Positions 1 to 10,502 of a stretch of 32,109 nt of DNA are shown here, piece by piece. A program made the position numbers and the translations under genes. The stretch comes from Anaeromyces robustus. Taxonomy: Eukaryota; Neocallimastigomycota; Neocallimastigomycetes; Neocallimastigales; Neocallimastigaceae. Every line of letters begins with the position of its first letter. Position 1 is the first letter of the stretch. A model generated the notes under the pieces. The model did no database searches. It was not told where the DNA came from and saw only the letters and a program-made list of their open reading frames with translations. The DNA lies in contig MCFG01000385.1 in the NCBI GenBank assembly GCA_002104895.1, positions 32,501 to 64,609 on the forward strand. Direction: 5' to 3'.

Positions 1-2
1 AA

Positions 3-110
3 ATTCATGAATCCCCAAAAGATGTAAATATTGAACTATAAGTATTAATTAAATAAAAGTTATCAGAAGAAGAAGAAATAGAAGAAAAACAAAAAGATAA
101 AGAAAAATAA
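3..110 (+). CDS. Possible 3' end of a gene cut by the window edge
   Basis: A short coding-like stretch sits at the left edge. Codons at 3-23 read IHESPKD, followed by a possible 36-bp intron (24-59, starting GTAAAT and ending AAAG). A second piece at 60-110 reads LSEEEEIEEKQKDKEK and then TAA. The phase is kept across the proposed junction and the composition (Glu/Lys-rich, purine-rich) differs from the surrounding AT spacer. An intron of 36 bp would be shorter than any other in the window (minimum 49 bp), and low-complexity GAA repeats can give such frames by chance. No family can be recognised. It would be the C-terminus of a + strand gene starting to the left. Confidence 0.25.
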
Positions 111-898
111 AGAAAAAAATAAAGGAGAAATGGATAAAAAAAATATGAATATAAAAAAAAAGCAAAAAAAAAAAAAAAGAACATAAAGAATTTTATATGT
201 AATAATATTTTTTATTATTTTAATTTATTTTTATTATTATTAAAATAATTATAATTTAAGCACTTCATAATAATAATATATTTTAATTTTTTTATTTTTT
301 ATTTTTATTTTTTTTATATATATTCTCCAATATTTTTATAAAAGATTTAAATATTTTTCTCTTATTTTATTGTTGTATTAATTATATATATATATATATT
401 TTTCTTTTTTTAGAAAAAAAGAAAAATACAAAAAGGTATATAAATATAGTAAAGAATTATCAGTTAATGGCATTTTTATTTAAAAAATATATTTTTTGAC
501 ATGTGCTATCATATATAGAGAAATTTTTTATAATATTTTTTTTTCTTTTTTTACCACATTTAATTAATAATGATAATTTATATTAAAGCATAGTGAAATA
601 TTATAAATTTTTTTCTTATTAAAGTAAATTATAAAAGTTATATAATTATAGTAACAAATTTTTTTTATTTTTTAGAATTCAAGTTAAGAATTAAACATAT
701 ATATATCTAATACTTTATAGATTATCTATAATTTAAAATATTAAACAGAATTATTTATTATATTATTAAATAATATAATGATAATTATATTTAAAAAAAA
801 AAAAATAATAATAACATAAAAAAATTTACCTATTAAAATTAAATAAAAATTATAAAAATAATAAAAAAATTTCAAAAAAAAAAAAAAAAAAAAAAAAA
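111..898. other. AT-only spacer
   Basis: Almost pure A/T sequence with homopolymers, ending in a poly(A) run at about 870-898 just before the LINE fragment. No open frame, RNA gene or recognisable repeat family is visible. Confidence 0.7.
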
Positions 899-1806
899 TA
901 TTACATTAATAATATTAGTATGAATATTAGTGAAAATTTCAGAAATAGTGGTTTCTGGAGCATGAAATAGAATATTTCATCCTCTACTAAAGAAATTATG
1001 GAATTCTATTGGGACAGAGACATGAACAGTGATAAATCAATTAAAGCTAAAACTTATAAATTGTACAACTTTGAAGAATCAAGAAGTTACTTAAAGCTTA
1101 ATCTAGAATTTCCTGAATATAGCAAAGGTTTTCGGTGGATACTTAGGGCAAGATGTGGATATAAAATTGATGCTAGGTTGCAAAAGCTGCTAAAATGATT
1201 AATAATTCTTGTCCTAATTGTTGTTCATGTTGTTTCCATTGTGACAGTTATCAGAGAATTGATCATTGGTTTATAAATTGTTTCTTATTTAAAAATCTTC
1301 GTATTGATCACTTCTCTGATTTAGATAGAAATTTTTTTTATTTTTTAGATAGTCTTTTTAATAGTTTAGTTAGGACCAGTAATAACCCTAGTGTGGATAA
1401 TAGAATAAATAATATTGTTAAGGGTTATAAAAGTAGTAATAATAGTATAAGTAATATAGATATATTAGGTAGTAAAAAAATAGTTAATAGGTATAGAATA
1501 TATATTTTTTTAATTGGTGGTAGAGATTATGGTTTTAGTGATAGAATTAACAATAGTCCATACAAAAAGGAATGGGAATGTTTGTTTAAGTGTCAGACTG
1601 AATCTGGTACTTATTCAAAATCCCCATTCTTGTTGCGATCTGCGGCTCTATTGAATGATATCATGCCTGTTGTCTGTAAAAGACAACATATATTATTCAA
1701 TAAATTTAAAACCAACCTCTCCAGGAACGTCAATGCTGATAACACAGTAGGACAGCCTAGTAGGGCAAATGCCGATCCTATTTCCGACCCTAGTGGAATA
1801 GGATAG

Positions 1807-2032
1807 ATCAATTTTACTTTAATTCTATATTTAGAATTAAGGGCTTGTATGGATTTATTGTTTTTAAATATTATTATACTATTTTTTTTCCCTCCAGTAT
1901 TATTTATTATTATCTATAATATATTACTGGTTTTTTTTATTTTTTTAGTATCATTTTTTTCATTATGTGTTTTTTTATGATTCATGTATTTTAATATTTA
2001 AACTCAATAAAAGTGACGTACAAATTGTGTGC

Positions 2033-2035
<3 letters not shown>
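1807..2035 (+). other. 3' untranslated region of the LINE copy
   Basis: T-rich sequence with ordinary base variety between the stop at 1804-1806 and the A tail. A polyadenylation signal AATAAA lies at 2006-2011, 25 bases before the tail, as expected for a reverse-transcribed mRNA 3' end. Confidence 0.55.

Positions 2036-2073
<38 letters not shown>
2036..2073 (+). repeat. Poly(A) tail of 38 A
   Basis: Uninterrupted run of 38 adenines directly after the LINE 3' untranslated region. The flank after it (AATATTATATTACTA at 2077-2091) resembles the flank near the 5' end (AATATTACATTAATA at about 897-911) at 13 of 15 positions. This could be a diverged target-site duplication, but in such AT-rich DNA the match is weak evidence. 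Confidence 0.6.
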
Positions 2074-2075
<2 letters not shown>

Positions 2076-2249
2076 GAATATTATATTACTATACATTTTA
2101 TTATGTAATATTTATTTAATTTATTATATTTAGTTATTTTAATAATAGAATTTAGAAATTTGAAATTAACTAGTAGTAGTTTTTCTTATAATTTAACATT
2201 TTAATACATTCAATAATTTATTGAATAGTATTTAAATATTATATTATGA

Positions 2250-2339
2250 GAATGTTGGGCTGAAAATTTTGAATTTTCATGCTTCTCACCTAATATTAAA
2301 AATATTATTTTTAAAGATATAGATGGTATATATGGTTTA
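2250..2339 (+). pseudogene. Decayed fungal dockerin-like (CBM10/PF02013) domain, copy 1
   Basis: One frame reads ECWAENFEFSC at 2250-2282 and, after FSPNIKNII, FKDIDGIYG at 2310-2336. This keeps the order of the gut-fungal dockerin signature: Cys-Trp, an aromatic residue then Cys, and an Asp-x-Asp-Gly-x-aromatic-Gly block. The second Cys of the usual CC pair is Phe, and the closing Trp-Cys is absent because the frame stops at 2340. A frame at 2389-2415 reads GVKSEQYPT, which could be an eroded GVEN-x-x-WCG end behind a small insertion or intron; that part is speculative. A stop at 2247 precedes the domain, so it is not part of an intact gene. In intact fungal enzymes these domains dock plant cell-wall enzymes onto the cellulosome. 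Confidence 0.55.
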
Positions 2340-2640
2340 TGATGTTATTTCTTTGTTTTATATTATTTTACCATTTAGAGAGGAGTGAAATCCGAACAGT
2401 ACCCTACACTGAAATTATAATTATTTCAGAAATATATTATATTTTTCTTTATATTAAATTTATGTTATAGTTTTTTTTTAGATAGTATTTTCTTATTTTA
2501 ATCTATTTTTAATTATGTACTTAATTTAAATGTGTTAATAACTATTTTATAATAAATAAAAAACATGGAAGTGTATTCTCTTCTTTTAGTCTAAAAAAAA
2601 TGATGTGATATAATTAAAATTTGTAAAAATAGTAATACAA

Positions 2641-2773
2641 ATTACAGCTATAACTACAATAATACAAGAATCAACTGTTATAGAATCAGAATGTTGGGTT
2701 ATAAAAAAATTGGTTATCTATGCTATTCATTAAGTTATTTAGTTGTGAAAATATTACTTATGAAGATGAATAA
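2641..2773 (+). pseudogene. Decayed fungal dockerin-like domain, copy 2, with linker remnant
   Basis: A Thr/Ile/Ser linker-like stretch (TAITTIIQESTVIES, about 2644-2688) leads into ECW at 2689-2697. A shift of one base then gives IGYLCYS at 2709-2729, matching the Gly-Tyr-x-Cys-Cys part of dockerins. A further shift gives SCENITYEDE at 2741-2770, matching the Cys-x-Val-x-Tyr-x-Asp part. The order of three motif blocks plus a linker is hard to explain by chance, although each block alone is short. The copy lies about 440 bp from copy 1 on the same strand, as expected for tandem dockerins at the C-terminus of one lost enzyme gene. No catalytic domain remains upstream; the LINE ends 180 bp before copy 1. 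Confidence 0.55.
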
Positions 2774-2810
2774 GTACATTAGTGTTTTTGATAGAAAAGT
2801 CAAGATATTA

Positions 2811-3205
2811 TATTAATTCTAAGATCATATTATTACTTAAAATGATTTTCTATAAAATTCATTTATAATATATAATATAATAATATAATTTAGTAATTTT
2901 AAAAATTAAAACATAAGATTTCTTAATATTAATAATTTAAAAGAATTTTATTTCATCCATATTTTTAAAATTCTCTTTCTTCATCCATATTATAAGTTTT
3001 ACATATATTTTAATAACAATTAAAAATATATGGCTTGATCATATATAATGTGGCTTGATTATAAAATAATATTTTGGAAATTTAAAATATTAATTATAAT
3101 ATTATTATTATTTTTTTTTTGAAATTTTAAAATTCTAAAATTTTAAAAAACATTTTTTTTCCATTTTGGTTTACTTTCTTTTTTGAAATTATAAAAAATT
3201 TAGAA
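2811..3205. other. Spacer upstream of MED31
   Basis: AT-rich spacer. The only structure seen is a pair of TGGCTTGAT words at 3031-3039 and 3051-3059 (listed separately). No gene is visible. Confidence 0.6.
3031..3059. promoter_or_regulatory. Repeated TGGCTTGAT word upstream of MED31
   Basis: TGGCTTGAT occurs twice with a 20-base period, 147-175 bases before the MED31 start codon, in a spacer otherwise nearly free of G and C. It could be a duplicated transcription factor site. This is inference from position and composition only. Confidence 0.25.
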
Positions 3206-4054
3206 ATGTCAAAAGATAGAAATAAGGAAAGATTTCAATTAGAATTAGAATTTGTTCAAATGTTATCTAATCCTCAGTACTTACATTGTAAAATATAATA
3301 TTAAAATGACAATAAAAAATATAAAATTATATAAAATATTTATCCAAATAATTTCCTTAATTATAATTCTCATTAATTTTATTTATATTATCATTTTTAT
3401 TTTTACTACCACTATTATTTTTATTTTATTATGTATATTAATACTGTTATTGTTATCTAAAAGGGCTAGCTCAAGAAGGATATTTTAATAAACCAGAATT
3501 TGTAAATTATCTCAACTATTTACAGTATTGGAAAAAAGAAGAATATTCAAAATTTATAATGTAAAGCAATTGACTAATAATTCAATTACATCTTCTAATT
3601 TTTAAATTACATCTTCTAATTTAATACATTATTAAAAATTATAAAAACATATATATATATATTTTTTTTTCAATATATTCAGGTTTCCATACTGCCTTGC
3701 AATATTAGATTTATTACAGCATAAAGAATTTCGTGATTCATTAGCAAACAATGATTTTGCTTTATATGTTCACAAAAAACAATTCAATCATGTATGTATA
3801 TATATATATATATATTATTAACTTCATATATTTTATACATTTACTATTTATCTATAATTTCTTTATATATTTATAATTATATGATATATAATTATTATAT
3901 CTGTTTTAATTAATAATAATTTTTTCTTTGTCATATTTTTCTTTTTTAATTTTTTTTTTTTTTTTTTAAAAAAAAATGAAACAAATAATTATATGAAAAA
4001 AAGTGGAAGTATTATAGATATAGTAAAAATCGTAATTTAAAAACAAATTTTTAA
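3206..4054 (+). CDS. MED31: Mediator of RNA polymerase II transcription subunit 31 (four exons)
   Basis: Exons 3206-3287, 3464-3560, 3683-3791 and 4004-4054 join in phase into a 112-residue protein; human MED31 is about 131 and yeast Soh1 about 127. The N-terminus contains RFQLELEFVQMLSNPQYLHW, almost the family consensus. LAQEGYF, EFVNYLNYLQYWK and FPYCLAILDLLQ follow, and the tail is WKYYRYSKNR. The Trp after Leu-His is split by intron 1 (T/GG) and a Met by intron 2 (AT/G), which fixes those boundaries. All introns are GT-AG (176, 122 and 212 bp). MED31 belongs to the Mediator middle module and acts in the nucleus, bridging activators and RNA polymerase II. The ATG at 3206 is the first in frame and matches the family start. 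The exons are short, so the gene is easy to miss. Confidence 0.94.
3584..3621. repeat. Two-copy tandem repeat in MED31 intron 2
   Basis: AATTACATCTTCTAATT occurs at 3584-3600 and again at 3605-3621 (21-bp period), inside intron 2 just after the donor. It is a small local duplication with no visible coding effect. Confidence 0.6.
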
Positions 4055-4355
4055 GATCTTAATATTACTACAGAAAAAATAACAACACTACAAATATATT
4101 CATTTATTAATATATTAGATATAAATATATACAACAAATTATTACATTCATTCAACCTGTATAAAAATTAAAATAACAAATATATATCATAATTATTTAT
4201 CTATTCTTTTTTTAATATTTTTCAATTTAATTTAATAAAATTCATATCATAATTTAAATATATATTTATAATATTAAATGGATTTCTCAAAATTTATATA
4301 TATATATATTTGATTTATTATTCGTTATTATAATGGATGATTTAATTAATATTAA

Positions 4356-4440
<85 letters not shown>

Positions 4441-4466
4441 ATTATAATTATTATTATTATTATTTA

Positions 4467-4564
<98 letters not shown>

Positions 4565-5166
4565 TTATTATTATTTTATTATTATCATTATAATTTTATT
4601 TATATTACAACTTTACAGTTGCAGTTGTTATACCAATTCTTTTTTTATAAATATAATATATAATAATAGACTTATTTTATTGTTTTTAATTAATTAATTA
4701 CAAGCAGTTATATATATATATTCTATTGTATTAATATTATAATGCGTAGTTATACTTATATAATGGTGGTTATGTTTTATTAATAAAAGCATTATAACCT
4801 AATTTTCATATATAATTAATAAAAAAAATAATTATAACATTAGTTATAATAATTAATAATTAAATATTATTAAAATTAACATATATTATTTATAACATAA
4901 TTTTATGTATATCTATTAAAAATTTTTAAATTTTTAAAATTAATAAAATAAAAATTTTTACCATCAAAAACTTATATTATTCTTTGTATGTATCATTCAT
5001 TTGATGCAATGATATTATAAAAAAAAATTTTTTTTTCCTTATACTTTTTTTTTTATATAGTCTTTAAATATTATTTAAAATTATATTTATTTATATAATG
5101 TAATTTTTTTTATTTTATTTTATTTTATTTTTTTTCTATTTTTTCTTATTATTTGATTTATGAGTA
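4055..5166. other. MED31-Bro1 gene intergenic spacer
   Basis: About 1.1 kb of AT-rich DNA between two genes in the same direction, so it must hold the MED31 3' end and the Bro1-gene promoter. Besides the ATT microsatellite no element stands out. An ATG at 5160 opens a four-codon upstream reading frame (MSNV, stop at 5172-5174) that overlaps the start used for the next gene. Confidence 0.6.
4346..4590. repeat. ATT/TTA trinucleotide microsatellite
   Basis: About 245 bp of ATT units with a few interruptions (ATA, ATTT, AGT, TTG). It produces a spurious poly-Ile/Leu/Tyr reading frame. Confidence 0.9.
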
Positions 5167-7572
5167 ATGTCTAATGAAATAAATAAATCACTTACTTGTT
5201 TATTTGACCAAATACTAAATTTACCACATTCCAGAATATCTCCATTAGAAAATCATTTATCATTCCTTTCCATACCATTAAAATGTTGTTATTATAAAAA
5301 TAAAATTTCAAATAATATAAATAATGAAAATCAATATTTAGATTATAAAAAAGTTTTAATTACTTATTTTAATAATAAAAAGAAGAATAAAAAACTTGGT
5401 AAAAAAAATATAAAATAATACAAATAATAATAGAATTCTTCAATTTATATTACTATTATTATAATATAATTATATCATTATATTATTATATTATTGCACA
5501 ATACTATATACTTCATTTGAAATTTACTTCATATTAAACTATAAACAATGAAATTTCATATTAACAAATAAAAAAACTGAAATATATATATTTTTTATAG
5601 AAGAATTACAAAATGTACCATTGCCTGATGATTCACATTGGCAACTTTTAAATCAATTAAGAATTGATACATCTATACCAGAAAAATCCCAAGAAGGATT
5701 GGATAAAATCATGAAGTAATTAAAAAATTGAAAATAAAATAAACTTTTATTAATTGAGAAATAGATGCTTAAAAATTAAAAATTATGATTGTCTTCAATA
5801 TTTATTATTATTTTATCAAGTTTCTAACAATATTTTATCAAATAAAAATATTGCATATTTGAATTTAAAAATTAATTTTTCATCTAATAGATATTATATG
5901 AACCTATTATCATTAGAAAAAAAATTTCCATTTGGATCAGATAAAGTATGATGAAATATTTTATTCATTATAATAAAAAAACAGAAAAATAATGAAGGAT
6001 TAAATAGTTATAATAATAATAATAATAATAGACAAATTAAGAAAAAATATATATTCAATATACATAATATTTTAGGTAAAAATTGAATTTTCATGGTCAG
6101 AGGCATTCTCTCAAGATAAAACAAGTAAATTAAAATTTATGAGTTTATGATATCTCATTTATATTTAACATACATTTTATTAATTAGTTTTTATTTTTTA
6201 TATATTATACTATATTTTTATTTTTATTAAATCTTTTTTTCATTATTGATTTAATTATTAAATATATATTTATGTAAAGTGACAACAAAGTCTATTCAAT
6301 ATGAAAAAGCATCAACTCTTTTCAATTTAGCTGCTCTTTATTCACAATTAGGAACAATTCAAAATGTTAACTCAACTGATGGATTAAAAACAGCATCTTT
6401 TTATTTCCAAGTAATTCTTTTATTAATAACTATTTATATAATAAATACTTAAAAATAAAAAGAAAAATACATTAAATTATATTAATACTTATATTAATAT
6501 ATATATATATATTTAACTTATCATATAATTATTTTTATTTTTATTTTGTATTTCATTTATTAGAAAGCAGCAGGAATATTAACATATATTCGAGAAAATA
6601 TTATTAATAGATTTAAATTTAAATTAGATAAATCGAGTGATTTATCTGAAGAAAAATTAACATGTATTATTAATATTTTATTAGCTCAAGCTCAGGAATG
6701 TTATTTTGAAAAAGCTTTTATAGGTAATATATATATTAGGTTTTATTATAACATTTAATAGTTTTTATTATTGTTTTTTTTTAAGTAATCTAATTAGTAA
6801 TATATATATATATATATATAATATTATTAATATTAAAAATATTTCATTATTTTATTATACATTATATAATATATAAATAATTTATAAAATAAATGAATAA
6901 ATAAATAAATAAATAAAATAATTTTTTTTTTCATTTTAAAGATAAAATAAGTAGTCCAATTCTTTCTATGGTAGCAGCTCAAACTTCAGACTATTATAAA
7001 GTAGCATATGAAGGAACTAAGAAAAATGGACTTTTTTCAAAAGCTAAATTTCCAAAATTATGGACAACTCAGTTAAAAACAAAAATGTTACTTTATGAAG
7101 CTATTGCACATTTTCATTTAAATACAACCATGACACCAGATAAAGCTTTGGGTGAAAGAATTTCTAGATTAATGATTTCTAATAATTTAATTCAACAAGC
7201 TTTAAAACATTCAAAATTAATTGGTGGACCTTTAAATGAAATAGTAAAAGATAATGAAAAAGTTATATCAAGTGGTTTAACTATGGCAGAAGAATCTAAT
7301 AATTCTAAATATGATCAATTAATTATAGATTCAAGATTATTAACACCATTAAAAAAAACACCAAATGCTTTTGTTAGTCCATTAGATTTTGATAAACAAT
7401 TAATAGAAAGTTTAGAAAACTTTAATGATATATTTATTAATTCACCTCTAAACCCAACAGTTGAAGCAGAGTCTATTATTTCAACTTCATCTAATTCTAC
7501 TCTTAATGAAGAAGAAATCAACGATTATTCTGCTGAAGATATTAAAAATAGCATTAATGAATTGGATAAGTA

Positions 7573-7607
<35 letters not shown>

Positions 7608-10459
7608 TGCTATTATTGTTATTTTTACTGATATAATTTTTATATTATTATTATATTATTATTATAATTTATTATAATTTATTATATATATATTATAATA
7701 ATATAATATATTTTTACTTATCTATATTATCATGATTTTTTAATTAATATACATATATATATTTGGAAATTAATATAAATAATTCATATAACTAAGATCA
7801 ATATTAAATATTAATGAAAGTATTAGAGGATTAAATGCAGTTAAAGATGAAATGAAATCTATAACTCCAAATAAAAAGGAATTAAATGGAATAATAGATA
7901 AATTGATTGAATCAATTAAAAAGCAACAACAAATTGAGTCAAATATTGATAGTACAGATCTTTTAGATAATTTAAGTAAATTACATTATAATATCAATGA
8001 AAATATTCAAAAGGTAAAAGCCATTTGATAGAATAATTATTTATATCTTTTTAATATAATATATTGAAATAAAATAAAATGATAAATAAATTAATAATAT
8101 ATATGTATCTCTTTTTATTATTATTATTATCAATAAAAGATATATATTTTATTAAATAATATAAACACAAACGAATTTCCAAATAATCCATTAATATTTA
8201 CACAGATTACAAAATTAAGATCTCAATTAAATGATATTGATATTCAATTTAAAGAAAGAAGTCAATATTTACAAGAAATTATAACTATTTTTAATACAGA
8301 AATTGTTAATTTTTCAATTAAAGAATGGACTGAAGTAAATATTTTGTTTTTCTAATAAACAAAAATAATATAAAGCATTTTTATAACAATTAATAATAAT
8401 ATTAAAAATATTATATTTTAATTATTTTAATAGGAAGATTTAAGAGATTTATTAAGTTTGGATTATAATCAAAAATTAAATGGCCAAATAGAAGAAATAT
8501 ATAAAACCTATTCATTTTTAATTGATGATATAAATAAATTAAAAGATGATTTTAGTGAATTATCATTAAGAGTTGATTCATTAAATAATGGTAAATATTA
8601 ATAGAAATAACTATTTATTGATTACAAAATCAATGTTATTACAAAAATATTAAAAATTATTAACTTTTATCTCTGTAATTATATATAATTGTTTTATTAT
8701 ATAATATTTAATTGTAGATAAATTAAAATTAGAAATATCTACACTAATTAAATGTAAAAAGAAACTATCTAAAAGAATAAGTGTAACTATTATTTCCATT
8801 ATATTTTTATTAAATATATATATAGTTACTGTTGAAAAGAAATTAATTATAATAATTGTATTGTATAAAAAAATGAATATAAAAAATATTGATTTATATA
8901 TAGAATGTGATATCTGAAATTAATATATTAATTGGTAATATTAATGATCAAAATTCATCCAATAAAATACAAACTTTCCAAAATAAAGTTGTTATTCTTG
9001 AAAACTTCCGTAATCATGCTCAAGATGAATTAAATGTAATTTTTTTTATGCCATTTTTAAATATACATATATATTATTTATATTAAATAATATAGTTTAT
9101 AAATAATTATATAGAATAATTATTTATTAAAAATTTTAATATTATACACATATGTATAAATATTTATAAAATTCACCAGAAATGTAACGCCATATTTAAA
9201 GAAACTGATAATATGCTTGGACAATGCTATCAATTACCATTAAATAATGAAGTTAAAGGATTAATACCAGAAAAGTAAATATTATATATTAATAATACAT
9301 TAATATAAATTAAATTTATGTGTTAATATATATATATAATTTATATAATATATATTTTTAATATATAATAAGTATTCAACAACAAAAACAAAAATCAATG
9401 AATAATGCAAAGAAAGATAATAATAAACCAATATTTAATGAAACTATGGTTATGTATAATGAACCGGAACAAATTCAATACTATCCAAATAATAATTATA
9501 ATAATGAATATCAATCACCTATTCAAAACTTCCCATCAGTTCCACCTTCAATACCGTGTTCTCCATCTGCACCAACTGCACCTTCAGCACCTCCTTCAGC
9601 ACCATCAACTTATATAAATGATGATGACCTTAATTATATTAATGATAATTATAATTATATTAATAACGATAAAAATAGTTATAATAATTATAATTATTAT
9701 AATAATAATACAATAATAGAAGAAGACGTAATGTTAGAACAAAATCAAATGAGAAATATTCAAAACAATAATAATAGTAATAGACCACAAATCAATCATA
9801 ATAATATTATAAGAAATGAACCTGTACAACCATTAAAACAAAAAATGAATAACACTAATAATATAAATAATGATAATAATATGAACTCTAAAATAAGTGA
9901 GCCTATCCCAGAAGAACAACAAAAAATTATTAATCCAATAAAAGTTAATGTTAGAGGGCATATTAAAGGTATTCATATATACGATAATTTATATTTTATA
10001 TAACATATAATTTGTTTTTATATCATTTCTAAATTTTTTTTATCAATCCTAATTAAATATATATTATTTATGTTATTTTTTTTTTTTAAAAAAAAAAAAG
10101 CTAACACAACAAATACAGTTATGAATAATAATAATGAAATTAATTATCATAATAGACTTCCTACATCAATCAAAAATAATAATAATAATAATAATAATAT
10201 TAACAATAATAATAACAATAACAGTAATATTAATAATAATATGATTAACAATAATAACAATAATGTTAATTTAGGTTCACCAAATATTAAACAAAATGAA
10301 TTAATTAAAGTTAACAGGAGATCTTTTTCAGAGAACCCGAATATGTTATCATCATTACGCAAACCAAATGACGCACAAGAAAATAATGATTTATTAAACT
10401 TCTTAAAGGCTAAAAATAGAATTAGAGTTAAAAGTGTTAAAGAAGAAAACGAAAAAGCC

Positions 10460-10502
<43 letters not shown>

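Larger units (their letters stand above)
900..2073 (+). mobile_element. 5'-truncated LINE (non-LTR retrotransposon) 3' fragment
   Basis: The frame at 971-1198 reads like the end of a LINE reverse transcriptase, with FRWILRARCGYKIDARL at 1124-1174, comparable to the LRLRTGHLPL-type segment of Tad/L1-like elements. A frame starting at 1195 continues with CPNC and, 14 residues later, HWFINC. This is a CX2C-X14-HX4C pattern like the C-terminal zinc knuckle of many LINE ORF2 proteins. The protein part ends at 1806. A 3' untranslated region follows, with AATAAA at 2006-2011 and a pure 38-A tail at 2036-2073. The copy is not intact: the upstream frame has a TAG at 968, and the two frames differ by -1 where they overlap (ATGA at 1195-1198). 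Everything 5' of about 900 is missing, as is usual for LINE copies. The uninterrupted A tail suggests a fairly recent insertion. A domesticated host gene is the alternative. Confidence 0.62.

Noticed and set aside
1611-1811. 66-codon minus-strand frame with varied residues
   Set aside because: It is antisense to the LINE frame carrying the Cys/His knuckle and the 3' end; orientation is set by the poly(A) tail and AATAAA on the + strand.
900-2073. LTR retrotransposon or virus-derived element
   Set aside because: No terminal repeats, protease, integrase or capsid-like segments are seen; the poly(A) end and Cys/His knuckle fit a LINE.
2385-2420. T-loop-like GTTCGGATTT on the minus strand, considered as a tRNA
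   Set aside because: No acceptor, D-arm or anticodon stem can be paired around it.
3252-3488. 78-codon + strand frame
   Set aside because: It is mostly MED31 intron 1; the true exon reading uses other frames on both sides.
4333-4593. 86-codon frame of poly-Ile/Leu/Tyr
   Set aside because: It is the translation of an ATT microsatellite, with no coding features and no conserved segment.
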